Of a stretch of 64,000 nt of DNA, positions 16,931 to 25,027 are shown piece after piece. The stretch is from contig NZ_FBYA01000002.1 of NCBI RefSeq assembly GCF_001517545.1, forward strand, positions 454,559-518,558. Direction: 5' to 3'. The number at the start of each line of letters is the position of its first letter. Position 1 is the first letter of the stretch. Both the position numbers and the translations under genes were made by a program. The DNA is from Limnohabitans sp. Rim47 (GTDB lineage: Bacteria > Pseudomonadota > Gammaproteobacteria > Burkholderiales > Burkholderiaceae_C). The notes under the pieces are model-generated. The model was given only the letters and a program-made list of their open reading frames with translations, was not told the DNA's origin and did not search any database.

Positions 16931-18226
16931 ATGAACACCGAAGACATGCTGCAAGAAGCCGAGCGCATTTTGCGACTCAACGACAAGGGCCATTACACCG
17001 TTCCAACCCATGGCTTGTACCCTTTTCAATGGAACTGGGACTCGTGTTTGACGGCACTGGGGCAGTTCAGACTAAGCCCTGATCGCGCGTGGACCGAAGT
17101 CGAGACCTTGATGGCCCACCAGTGGCCAGATGGCATGGTGCCGCACATTGTTTTCCACGAACGCGATGAAGGCTACTTCCCCGGCCCGGACGTATGGCAG
17201 ACCGGTCGCCCCACCCCCACGTCGGGCATCACCCAGCCGCCCGTTTTGGGCATGGTGCTGGAGCAACTCTTTTTGCGTGAAAACCCGGACCATCGGAGCG
17301 AATCGCGTTGCCGCAGCCTGGTACAGGCCGCTGCACGTTGGCATGACTGGTTTTACCGTTGTCGTGATCCTCAAGGCACAGGGGTTGTCGCGCTTTTGCA
17401 CCCTTGGGAGTCGGGTCGTGACAATTCTTGCGATTGGGACGATGCCTTGGCCCAAGTGCCCACAGAGGGCATCTCACCTTACCAGCGCAAAGACATCACG
17501 CACGTCGATGCCAGTCAACGGCCCACCGCATTTGAATACGACCGCTATGTGGCCTTGCTGGAGTGCTTTCGCGCCCTCAAGTGGGACAACACGCGCTTGC
17601 ACGATGCTTCCCCCTTTCAGGTGGTCGACCCCGGATTCAATGCGATCTTGATTCACTCTGAGTTGGCGCTGTCGCGCTTGGCCGAACGGCTGGGTGACAA
17701 AGCGCTGGCCCACAGACTGAGCGAGCGTGCGGCCCGATCCATTGAGGCCATGGACACTTTGTGGCATGCCGATTTGAAGCAGTATGCGTGTCTGAATCGC
17801 CGGACTGGCCAACGCGTCAACAGCGCCAGCGTGGGGGGCTTGTTGCCTTTGCTGGTGTTGCCGCAAGGGCACGAACACGTGGCCGACTTGAGTGGCCGAT
17901 TGGCCGATTGGCTGGACAAAGCACCGTTTGGTGTTTGCAGCATGGACCCTTTGGACAAGCGTTTTGACGGCAAACGTTACTGGCGCGGGCCATCTTGGCT
18001 GATCGTCAACTTCTTGCTCATCACGGGCCTGCGCCAATGTGGACAGACCGAGTTGGCCCATCGTGTGGTGCAAGCGAGCCTTCAGTGCATTCAAAAAAGC
18101 GGCTGTTCCGAGTACTACCACCCCATGACAGGCGAGGCCTTGGGCGGCGGCACATTCACCTGGACCGCTGCAATGGTGATTGAATTCTTGAGCATGGACG
18201 ATTCACAAGCACTGCTAAGCGCCTGA
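16931..18226 (+). CDS. GH63-like glycosidase (mannosyl/glucosylglycerate hydrolase-like)
   Basis: Cytoplasmic (alpha/alpha)6-barrel glycosidase of the GH63/trehalase-like group. Start chosen at the ATG after AGAGAAG; an upstream frame extension to 16889 overlaps the ATPase and lacks a ribosome site. Signatures: HGLYPFQWNWDSCLTALG near residue 30, TQPPV, HPWESGRDNSCDWD with candidate catalytic Asp164, and SEYYHPMTGEALGGGTFTWTAA with candidate base Glu394. At 431 aa it matches mannosylglycerate and glucosylglycerate hydrolases better than long GH63 glucosidases. That substrate is an inference from family resemblance and context. Confidence 0.75.
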   Translation: MNTEDMLQEAERILRLNDKGHYTVPTHGLYPFQWNWDSCLTALGQFRLSPDRAWTEVETLMAHQWPDGMVPHIVFHERDEGYFPGPDVWQTGRPTPTSGITQPPVLGMVLEQLFLRENPDHRSESRCRSLVQAAARWHDWFYRCRDPQGTGVVALLHPWESGRDNSCDWDDALAQVPTEGISPYQRKDITHVDASQRPTAFEYDRYVALLECFRALKWDNTRLHDASPFQVVDPGFNAILIHSELALSRLAERLGDKALAHRLSERAARSIEAMDTLWHADLKQYACLNRRTGQRVNSASVGGLLPLLVLPQGHEHVADLSGRLADWLDKAPFGVCSMDPLDKRFDGKRYWRGPSWLIVNFLLITGLRQCGQTELAHRVVQASLQCIQKSGCSEYYHPMTGEALGGGTFTWTAAMVIEFLSMDDSQALLSA

Positions 18227-18256
18227 CAGTTTCTGTGACTGGTTAATATCTGTTCC

Positions 18257-19282
18257 ATGTCGATTGTTCACCTGGCTCAAGATCTTGGACTGTCGGTTTC
18301 GACCGTCTCCCGCGCCTTAAATGGCTATACCGATGTGGCTGAATCCACGCGACTCAGAGTCATGGAGCGTGCTCAGGCTCTGGGGTACAAACCGCATCCG
18401 GGTGCCAGAAGGCTCAAATCAGGCAAATCCGGTGCGATTGGCGTGGTGTTGCCGACATCGCAAGAAGGTGGCCAGTTCATTGACTCGATGTACTCCAGTT
18501 TGCTGGGCGGCACTTCCAGCGTTTTGGAGCCAGCGGGGTACAGCTTGATGGCCACGACTTCGGCCATCTCAACACCCGAACAAGAGCGCGGTGTTTACGA
18601 AAACTTCATTCGCAGTGGCTGGTTTGATGCCTTTGTCATTGTGCGAACCCGCTTGGTTGATCAGCGTGTCGGCTTGATGTTTGAACACGACAAACCCTTT
18701 GTGACCTATGGGCGCTGTGCCGACAGCACGGGCCACGCCTGGGTGGATACCGACAACGAAATGGCTTTTTTCATGGCGGCGCAACGCCAAATTGCCTTCG
18801 GTCATCAAAGAATTGCTTTGCTCAACGGGCCTGCCGAATACACCTTTGCCCAGTTGCGCCAGCAAGGCTATTTGAATGCCTTGAAACAGGCCAACTTAAA
18901 GGTGGATAAGCGCTTGATCGTGCACGGTCATTTGTCTGAAACAGGTGGTTTTTCCATGGCGCAACAGGTGTTGGCTTTAGAAGACCGTCCGACGGCCTTG
19001 TTGTGTGCCACCGATGCCATGGCCATCGGCGCTATGGCCGCATGCCGAGCCATTGGGCTGCGTGTGGGCTCGGATATCTCGATCATGGGCTATGGCAACA
19101 GCGACGCCGGACGCTACAGCAACCCACCGCTGTCGACCATTGAGCACCGTATTTTCGAGAATGGACAACATTTAGGCCAAGTCTTGCTTTCGGTGCTGGC
19201 GGGTGAATCGCCTGAGTCTCTGCACTATCTGGAGCCCGTTGTGTTGGTGCCTCGCTCGTCTGATGCACCGGTTGCCCACTGA
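18257..19282 (+). CDS. LacI-family transcriptional regulator
   Basis: Probable sugar-responsive repressor of the second importer operon. The N-terminal LacI helix-turn-helix and hinge are complete (VHLAQDLGLSVSTVSRALNGY, then KPHPGARRLKSGKSGAIGVVLP), followed by a periplasmic-binding-protein-like sensor (IAFGHQRIALLNG, ALLCATDAMAIGAMAACRAIGL, ISIMGYGNSDAGRYSNPPLSTIEH). 341 aa, normal length. It sits between GH63 and the AGE epimerase in the same direction, so it is probably part of the operon it controls. The palindrome at 12746 is its likely site. Confidence 0.92.
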   Translation: MSIVHLAQDLGLSVSTVSRALNGYTDVAESTRLRVMERAQALGYKPHPGARRLKSGKSGAIGVVLPTSQEGGQFIDSMYSSLLGGTSSVLEPAGYSLMATTSAISTPEQERGVYENFIRSGWFDAFVIVRTRLVDQRVGLMFEHDKPFVTYGRCADSTGHAWVDTDNEMAFFMAAQRQIAFGHQRIALLNGPAEYTFAQLRQQGYLNALKQANLKVDKRLIVHGHLSETGGFSMAQQVLALEDRPTALLCATDAMAIGAMAACRAIGLRVGSDISIMGYGNSDAGRYSNPPLSTIEHRIFENGQHLGQVLLSVLAGESPESLHYLEPVVLVPRSSDAPVAH

Positions 19283-19302
19283 GTCGAAAGGAGATGCTTG
19301 TC

Positions 19303-20472
19303 GTGAATTTTCAAAGTCGTCGTTTTTTAGAACAGCACATCGCTGACACCTTGCACTTTTACGAGCCAAGAGCGGTAGATCCCAAGGGCGGATTTTTTCA
19401 TTACTTTCTGGACGACGGCACGGTCTACAACACCACGCACCGTCATTTGGTCAGCGCCACCCGCTTTGTGTTCAATGGCGCGATGGCCAAGCGCCACACC
19501 GGCCGCTCGGCCGTCGCCGATTGGGCACGTCATGGCATCGCCCATTTGGAGGCGTTTCGCCGGCCCGATGGTTTGTATGCCTGGACGGTCGACCATGGCC
19601 ACATTGAAGACGCCACGGTCATGGCCTACGGACAAGCTTTTGTGCTGCTGGCACAAGCCCATGCTTTCAGCGTGGGATGTGCCACGCGCCAGGATGTGGA
19701 AGCCGCCTTTGCACGCATGAACGACGCGTTTTTCAGTGCCGCCGATGGCGCTTATGCCGACGAGATCACGCCCGACGGTCAGTTACTGGATTACCGCGGC
19801 CAAAACGCCAACATGCACATGTGCGAAGCTTGCCTGGCTGCGTACGAGTTCACGGGAGAAGTCAGGTACCTCGATCGGGCCGAAGTGTTGATTGAGCGCT
19901 TTGCTTTCGATCTCGCAGACACCGCAGGCGGCTTGGTCTGGGAGCACTATCGAGCTGATTGGTCAATCGATTGGGACTACAACAAAAACAATCCGGGCAA
20001 TATTTTCAAACCTTGGGGATTTCAGACAGGACATCAAACAGAGTGGGCCAAATTGCTCATGATGGCCCATCAGCACCGCCCACAAAACGGTTGGGTCGAT
20101 CGGGCGGTCCATTTGCAGCAAGAGGCCTACCGTCATGGCTGGGATGCGCAACACGGTGGGTTGATTTATGGTTTCGCGCCAGACCGATCGCCTTGTGATT
20201 CCGATAAATATTTTTGGGTCCAGGCAGAGTCATTCGCCAGCGCGTGGCGCTTGTGGCGACACACGGGTGAGGCTGAATTTTTGAAGCAATACCAAGCACT
20301 GTGGCAATGGAGTTGGTTGCACATGGTGGACCACCAACACGGTGCGTGGTTCCGTATCTTGGGTGCCGATGGCCGCAAGCTTGAAAACACCAAATCACCC
20401 GCAGGCAAGGTGGACTATCACACCATGGGGGCTTGCTGGGATGTGCTTGCGGTGGGCGGCTTGGACGACTGA
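19303..20472 (+). CDS. AGE-family sugar isomerase/epimerase (mannose isomerase-like)
   Basis: N-acylglucosamine 2-epimerase family (alpha/alpha)6 barrel; members interconvert aldoses and ketoses such as mannose and fructose. Motifs: YFLDDGTVYNTTHRHLVSATRFVFNGAMA, HGHIEDATVMAYGQAF, RGQNANMHMCEACLAAYEFT, NIFKPWGFQTGHQTEWAKLL, DKYFWVQAESFASAW and DYHTMGACWDVL, with the conserved His residues present. An ATG at 19294 directly abuts the ribosome site AAAGGAG. The in-frame GTG at 19303 has correct 9-base spacing and is preferred (389 aa). It likely converts the hexose released by the GH63-like enzyme into a glycolytic sugar. Confidence 0.82.
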   Translation: MNFQSRRFLEQHIADTLHFYEPRAVDPKGGFFHYFLDDGTVYNTTHRHLVSATRFVFNGAMAKRHTGRSAVADWARHGIAHLEAFRRPDGLYAWTVDHGHIEDATVMAYGQAFVLLAQAHAFSVGCATRQDVEAAFARMNDAFFSAADGAYADEITPDGQLLDYRGQNANMHMCEACLAAYEFTGEVRYLDRAEVLIERFAFDLADTAGGLVWEHYRADWSIDWDYNKNNPGNIFKPWGFQTGHQTEWAKLLMMAHQHRPQNGWVDRAVHLQQEAYRHGWDAQHGGLIYGFAPDRSPCDSDKYFWVQAESFASAWRLWRHTGEAEFLKQYQALWQWSWLHMVDHQHGAWFRILGADGRKLENTKSPAGKVDYHTMGACWDVLAVGGLDD

Positions 20473-20491
20473 GTCTTCAGCCGTCTGAACC

Positions 20492-21466
20492 TCACTGCTG
20501 CGGTATCCCCGCCTTTTGAATCACATCGCCCCAGCGCTTGATGTCGCTGTCCAGCAACTGCGCCAATTGCGCCGGCGTGCTGGCTTTGGCTTCGACGTTG
20601 AAGCCGGCCAGGCGCTGCACCATCTCGGGTTCTGACAGCACTTTGGCCACTTCGGCGCTCAGGCGATCGACCACGGCTTTGGGCGTTTTGGCGGGCGCTG
20701 CCAAGGCATTCCAGGATGACACGTTGAAGTTGCTCAGGCCCGGCAGCTCTCGCACCACCGGCACTTGCGGCTGGTCTTTAGGGCGGCTTGCGCCCATGAC
20801 ACCGAGCAAGCGCACGGCTTTGGCGCTGATCTGCGGTTTGAGCGGTCCCAGAATTTCCACCACCGCATCCACCTGGCCGCCCCGCAAGGCGTTGATCACC
20901 GCTGGCGTGCCGTTGTAGGGAATGATCTGGCTGATCAAATTGGCCTGCGACCTGAACAGTTCAGCCGCCAGGTGCTGGGTGCTGCCGATGTTGATGGTGC
21001 CCATGTTGAGCTTGCCCGGGTTGGCACGCCCGAAGCTGACCAACTCCGCCAGGGTTTTGTGTGGTGACGACTCTGGCACGACGATGGCAATGTCGAACAA
21101 GCCCAACAAAGAAACAGGCGCAAAGTCGCTGCGTGGATTGAAGGGCAGGGCCTTGAACAAACCAGCACTCACGGCCGTGCCGTTGGACATCAGCAGCAAA
21201 GTGTGGCCGTCGGCGGCGGCCTTGGCCACCAGTTCGCCCGCCACGATGCCGCCGGCGCCCGGGCGGTTGTCGATGATGACCGGCTGTCCTAAATTTTCAG
21301 ACAATTTTTGGGCCACAGCGCGTGCCGTCAGATCGGCCACGCCGCCTGCACCAAAGGGCACCACGATTTTGAGCGGCTTGGAAGGGAACACCGATTGGGC
21401 GTGCGCCCAGCCAGCGGGCAATGTGCTCAGAGCCAAGGATTGAAGCAACTGGCGGCGGTTGAACAT
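20492..21466 (-). CDS. Bug-family (TctC) periplasmic solute-binding protein, orphan
   Basis: Tripartite tricarboxylate transporter receptor of the Bug type, hugely expanded in Burkholderiales. The twin-Arg-like but short signal FNRRQLLQSLALSTLPAGWAHA is cleaved near residue 23. The mature start SKPLKIVVPFGAGGVADLTARAVA and the motifs VIIDNRPGAGGIVAGELVAKA and YNGTPAVINALRGGQVDAVVE are characteristic. 324 aa. No TctA or TctB membrane genes are nearby, so it is an orphan receptor; the ligand (usually a carboxylate) is unknown. It converges on the AGE gene with only 19 bases between stops. Confidence 0.93.
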   Translation of the reverse strand: MFNRRQLLQSLALSTLPAGWAHAQSVFPSKPLKIVVPFGAGGVADLTARAVAQKLSENLGQPVIIDNRPGAGGIVAGELVAKAAADGHTLLLMSNGTAVSAGLFKALPFNPRSDFAPVSLLGLFDIAIVVPESSPHKTLAELVSFGRANPGKLNMGTINIGSTQHLAAELFRSQANLISQIIPYNGTPAVINALRGGQVDAVVEILGPLKPQISAKAVRLLGVMGASRPKDQPQVPVVRELPGLSNFNVSSWNALAAPAKTPKAVVDRLSAEVAKVLSEPEMVQRLAGFNVEAKASTPAQLAQLLDSDIKRWGDVIQKAGIPQQ

Positions 21467-21561
21467 GACGATGCTTCCAGAATGAATAAATAAAAAAATG
21501 AATCAGAATTGACGGTTGCCTGCAAGCGCGATTGTCTTGCATCTGTGTTGAAAGGGCATTC
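21467..21561. promoter_or_regulatory. Divergent promoter region, Bug gene / DUF3047 gene
   Basis: Short intergenic stretch, AT-rich near 21480-21500 (AATAAATAAAAAAATGAATC), serving divergent promoters. AAAGGG (21551-21556) supports the ATG at 21562. No operator-like palindrome was recognised. Confidence 0.35.
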
Positions 21562-22317
21562 ATGGTTTTCACTGGGTCATGGGGCTGGAGCGCTCTAGGC
21601 GTGCTGTGCCTTGCTGTGTTGAGCGGATGCGCCAGCCAGGGCGTGAATGAAGAAAAATCGGACGTGGTGATTTCGATGCCTGCACAAGGCGGTCTGCATT
21701 TCCGCCCACAAGACAAAGCGAAATGGGAGGCTGTGTCTTTGCCCGGCAAGTTGCGCACCGCCTTCAAACTGGAAAAGCAGGGCCATCGCCACGCCCTGCA
21801 AGCCCATGCGCAATCGTCGGCCAGTTTGCTGCGACAGCGCGTCAAGGTGGCCCCCGAAAAGTTGGGGCGGCTGCAGTTTGAATGGCAAGTGGAAAACCTC
21901 ATGGCCGAGGCCGACATGGCTGACCGTGACCGTGATGATTCACCGGTGCGTTTGATCTTGGCATTTGAAGGCGACCGCAGCCGCTTTTCGGCCAAAAACG
22001 CGATGCTCAGCGACCTGACCGAAGCGCTGACCGGCGAGCCCTTGCCCTATGCCACTTTGATGTACGTGTGGTCAAACCACCGTCCGGTAGATTCGGTCAT
22101 CGTCAACCCGCGCACCGACCGTGTACGCAAAATAGTGGTGGAGTCAGGGCCGAAGCACGTGATGCAGTGGCGTCGCTACGAGCGCGATGTGAGGGCCGAT
22201 TACGAAAAAGCTTTTGGCGAAGCCCCCGGCGCTTTGGTGGCCGTGGCCATCATGACCGACAGCGACAACACCCGCAGCAACGTGCGGGCCTGGTACGGCG
22301 ACATCCGCTTTGATTGA
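21562..22317 (+). CDS. DUF3047 lipoprotein
   Basis: Predicted lipoprotein of unknown function. From the ATG at 21562 (chosen for its AAAGGG ribosome site over the upstream ATG at 21532), the signal peptide WSALGVLCLAVLSGC ends in a lipobox with acylated cysteine near residue 23. The mature part fits DUF3047: LGRLQFEWQVENLMAEADMADRDRDDSPVRLILAF, YATLMYVWSNHRPVDSVIVNP, VAVAIMTDSDNTRSNVRAWYGDIRF. DUF3047 domains are thought to be beta-sandwich, carbohydrate-binding-like; no catalytic site is evident. About 251 aa. Confidence 0.75.
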   Translation: MVFTGSWGWSALGVLCLAVLSGCASQGVNEEKSDVVISMPAQGGLHFRPQDKAKWEAVSLPGKLRTAFKLEKQGHRHALQAHAQSSASLLRQRVKVAPEKLGRLQFEWQVENLMAEADMADRDRDDSPVRLILAFEGDRSRFSAKNAMLSDLTEALTGEPLPYATLMYVWSNHRPVDSVIVNPRTDRVRKIVVESGPKHVMQWRRYERDVRADYEKAFGEAPGALVAVAIMTDSDNTRSNVRAWYGDIRFD

Positions 22318-22437
22318 GGTGCGCACCAGTCTTGTGCGCGACACCTGGTTTGGGGGAATTCCCTCTCCCTGATGCGGGCCTGAATGTTGCATATTATTCA
22401 TCTCTGAATCTTTCATTCCAGGATCAAGGTGACTTTG
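22318..22437 (+). promoter_or_regulatory. Hairpin and promoter region before peptide ABC operon
   Basis: An inverted repeat directly follows the DUF3047 stop: GCGCAC (22321-22326), then GTGCGC after a 7-base loop, with partly complementary AGGT and ACCT outside. It may end the upstream transcript. AT-rich sequence near 22390 (CATATTATTCATC) is a plausible -10 region. AAGGTG at 22426 supports the ATG at 22438. Confidence 0.35.
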
Positions 22438-24045
22438 ATGAAAAATGCCGCAAGTTTGTCTGTCCGCACCACCACATTGGTGCTGTCTTTGGGTTTGGCT
22501 GGCTTGATGGGCGCTGCCGCCGTGCAGGCCAAGCCTTTCAAATGGTCCAGCGCCAGTGACATTCCCACACTCGACATCCACTCGCAAAACAACGCCTTGG
22601 GCAATGGCGTGCATGCGGCGATTTTTGACTCGCTGGTCTACTACAACAGCAACACCTTCAAGATCGAGCCCAAGCTGGCCAGCTCCTGGAAAGAAATCTC
22701 GGGCACCCAGTACCGCTTCAATTTGCGCAAGGGCGTGAAGTTCAGCGATGGTTCGGCCTTGACGGCCGACGATGTGGTTTTTTCTCTGGATCGCGCCCGC
22801 GCCAAGACCTCCAACTTCAACGTGTACACCCAAGGCTTTAGCCGCATCGTCAAGGTCGATGCCAACACAGTGGACATCATTTTGAGTGGCCCCAACCCGG
22901 TGCTGCTGAACCAGCTGACCGAGCTGCGCATCATGAGCAAAGCCTGGGCCGAAAAGAACAAGTCGGTAGAACCCAAAGATTCCAAGTCCAAAGACGAAAA
23001 CTTTGCCCACCGCAACGCCATGGGCAGTGGCGCTTACATGGTCAAAGAATGGCAGCCCGATCAAAAGCTGGTGCTGGTCAAAAACCCCAACTGGTGGGGC
23101 TGGGCCGAGGTCCCCACCAACGTGACTGAGATCATTTACACCCCCATCAAGAACGAAGCCACACGCGCTGCGGCCTTGTTGTCCGGCGAAATTGATTTTG
23201 TGCTCGACCCCAGCCCGCAAGACCTGGGCCGCATGCGCAGCAACGCCAACCTGAAAGTGATCGACGGGGTGGAAAACCGCACCATCTTTTTGGGCATGGA
23301 CCAAAACCGGGCCGAACTGCCTGGCTCCAACGTTAAGGGCAAAAACCCGCTCAAGGATGTGAAGGTGCGCAAAGCGCTTTACCAAGCGATCGACATCGAA
23401 ACGATTCACCGCGTGACCATGCGTGGCTTGTCGCAAACCACGGGGGCGTTGGTGTCGCCCCAGGTCAATGGCTGGACAGAAGCCGTGCACAAGCGCTTTC
23501 CTTATTCGCAAGACGATGCCAAAAAGCTGCTGACCGAAGCGGGTTATCCGCAAGGTTTTGAAGTGGACTTTGCCTGCCCCAACAACCGTTACATCAACGA
23601 CGAAGAAATTTGCCAGGCCATCACCGCCATGTGGGCCAAGGTGGGGGTGAAAGCCAAGCTGCGCACCATGCCATTGGTAACTTACTTCCCCATGATCCAG
23701 CGCTACGAAGCCAGCATTTACATGCTCGGCTGGGGTGTGCCCACCTTTGACGGTTTGTACAGCCTGCAATCCTTGGTGCGCACGGTGGGTGCGGGTGGCG
23801 ATGGCAACTACAACGTAGGGCGCTACAGCAACCAGCGCATGGACTATGTGGTGGACCGCATCAAGACCGAGACCGATTTGCCCGTGCGCAACCGCCTGCT
23901 GACCGAAGGCCTGCAATTGCAAAACGACACCGTGGCGCACATCCCGCTGCACAACCAGGTCATCCCCTGGGCCATGAAGAAAAACGTCGACGTGGTGCAC
24001 CGCGCTGACAACCGCCTCGATTGGACACTGATCAAGGTCAATTGA
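22438..24045 (+). CDS. Dipeptide/oligopeptide ABC transporter substrate-binding protein (first copy)
   Basis: Periplasmic receptor of the SBP family 5 (DppA/OppA-like). The start at ATG 22438 gives the signal peptide KNAASLSVRTTTLVLSLGLAGLMGAAAVQA. The mature protein shows DIPTLDIHSQNNALGNGVHAAIFDSLVYYN, the family signature FNLRKGVKFSDGSALTADDVVFSLDRA, VKDVKVRKALYQAIDIETIH-like text and a C-terminal DTVAHIPLHNQVIPW. It has 535 aa, normal for the family. It heads an operon with a 1-base overlap to the permease and is one of two SBPs in it. Confidence 0.9.
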   Translation: MKNAASLSVRTTTLVLSLGLAGLMGAAAVQAKPFKWSSASDIPTLDIHSQNNALGNGVHAAIFDSLVYYNSNTFKIEPKLASSWKEISGTQYRFNLRKGVKFSDGSALTADDVVFSLDRARAKTSNFNVYTQGFSRIVKVDANTVDIILSGPNPVLLNQLTELRIMSKAWAEKNKSVEPKDSKSKDENFAHRNAMGSGAYMVKEWQPDQKLVLVKNPNWWGWAEVPTNVTEIIYTPIKNEATRAAALLSGEIDFVLDPSPQDLGRMRSNANLKVIDGVENRTIFLGMDQNRAELPGSNVKGKNPLKDVKVRKALYQAIDIETIHRVTMRGLSQTTGALVSPQVNGWTEAVHKRFPYSQDDAKKLLTEAGYPQGFEVDFACPNNRYINDEEICQAITAMWAKVGVKAKLRTMPLVTYFPMIQRYEASIYMLGWGVPTFDGLYSLQSLVRTVGAGGDGNYNVGRYSNQRMDYVVDRIKTETDLPVRNRLLTEGLQLQNDTVAHIPLHNQVIPWAMKKNVDVVHRADNRLDWTLIKVN

Positions 24046-25025
24046 TGCTGGCCTTTATTTTGCAGCGGCTGATTCAGGCCGTGGTCGTCATGGTCACGGT
24101 CGCTTTCATCGCGTTTTTGCTGTTCCAGTATGTCGGTGACCCGGTGGTGTTTTTGCTGGGGCAAGACGCCACACCCGATCAAATCAAGGAGTTGCGGCAA
24201 GGCTTGGGCCTTGATCAGCCTTTCTTTGTGCAGTTCTGGCACTTCTTGTCCAACGCAGTGCAAGGCGAGTTTGGACTCAGCTTGCGCCAAGGCGCCAAGG
24301 TCTCGCGCCTGATCGCCGAGCGCTTGCCCGCCACGCTAGAACTGGCGCTGGTGGCCGCCACCTTGGCATTGGCCATCGGGGTGCCCATGGGGGTTTATGC
24401 GGCGCTGCGCCGTGGCACCTGGATCAGCCAACTCATCATGACCGTGTCGTTGCTTGGGGTGTCGCTGCCCACCTTCCTGATTGGCATCTTGCTGATCTTG
24501 GTGTTTGCTGTGATGCTGGGCTGGTTCCCCAGCTTTGGCCGTGGCGAAGTGGTGCAAATGGGCTGGTGGTCGAGTGGCTTGATGACGGCCAAGGGCTGGC
24601 ACCACATCGTGCTGCCCGCGGTCACGCTGGCGATTTTTCAGCTGACCTTGATCATGCGTTTGGTGCGCGCCGAGATGCTGGAGGTGCTGCGCACCGACTA
24701 CATCAAATTTGCCCGCGCTCGGGGCTTGTCCAATCGTGCCATTCACTTTGGCCATGCGCTCAAAAACACCTTGGTGCCGGTGCTCACCATCACGGGCTTG
24801 CAGCTGGGTGGTTTGATCGCGTTTGCCATCATCACCGAGACGGTTTTTCAGTGGCCCGGCATGGGCCTGCTGTTCATTCAAGCGGTGACCTTTGCCGACA
24901 TCCCGGTCATGGCGGCTTATTTGTGCCTGATTGCCCTGATCTTTGTGCTCATCAACCTGGTGGTTGATTTGCTTTATTTTGTGGTCGACCCGCGCCTGCG
25001 CGTGGGCAAGCCGGGGGGACACTGA
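24045..25025 (+). CDS. Dipeptide ABC transporter permease, DppB-like
   Basis: Membrane permease, 326 aa from the ATG overlapping the SBP stop (TGATG); a start 24 bases upstream would run into the SBP. Opening LAFILQRLIQAVVVMVTVAFIAFLLFQYVGDPV is typical, including GDP after the first span. Later features are QPFFVQFWHFLSNAVQGEFGLSL and LRTDYIKFARARGLSNRAIHFGHALKNTLVPV (the EAA-type coupling loop), ending FVVDPRLRVGKPGGH. Two bases separate it from the M20 gene. Confidence 0.93.
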   Translation: MLAFILQRLIQAVVVMVTVAFIAFLLFQYVGDPVVFLLGQDATPDQIKELRQGLGLDQPFFVQFWHFLSNAVQGEFGLSLRQGAKVSRLIAERLPATLELALVAATLALAIGVPMGVYAALRRGTWISQLIMTVSLLGVSLPTFLIGILLILVFAVMLGWFPSFGRGEVVQMGWWSSGLMTAKGWHHIVLPAVTLAIFQLTLIMRLVRAEMLEVLRTDYIKFARARGLSNRAIHFGHALKNTLVPVLTITGLQLGGLIAFAIITETVFQWPGMGLLFIQAVTFADIPVMAAYLCLIALIFVLINLVVDLLYFVVDPRLRVGKPGGH

Positions 25026-25027
25026 AC

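Noticed and set aside
20492..21466. Bug-family gene as part of a complete tricarboxylate transporter
   Set aside because: No TctA/TctB membrane genes lie beside it; it is an orphan receptor, as often found in Burkholderiales.
22144..24000. 618-codon minus-strand frame opposite the first peptide receptor
   Set aside because: Antisense shadow; the plus-strand receptor has a signal peptide and family motifs.
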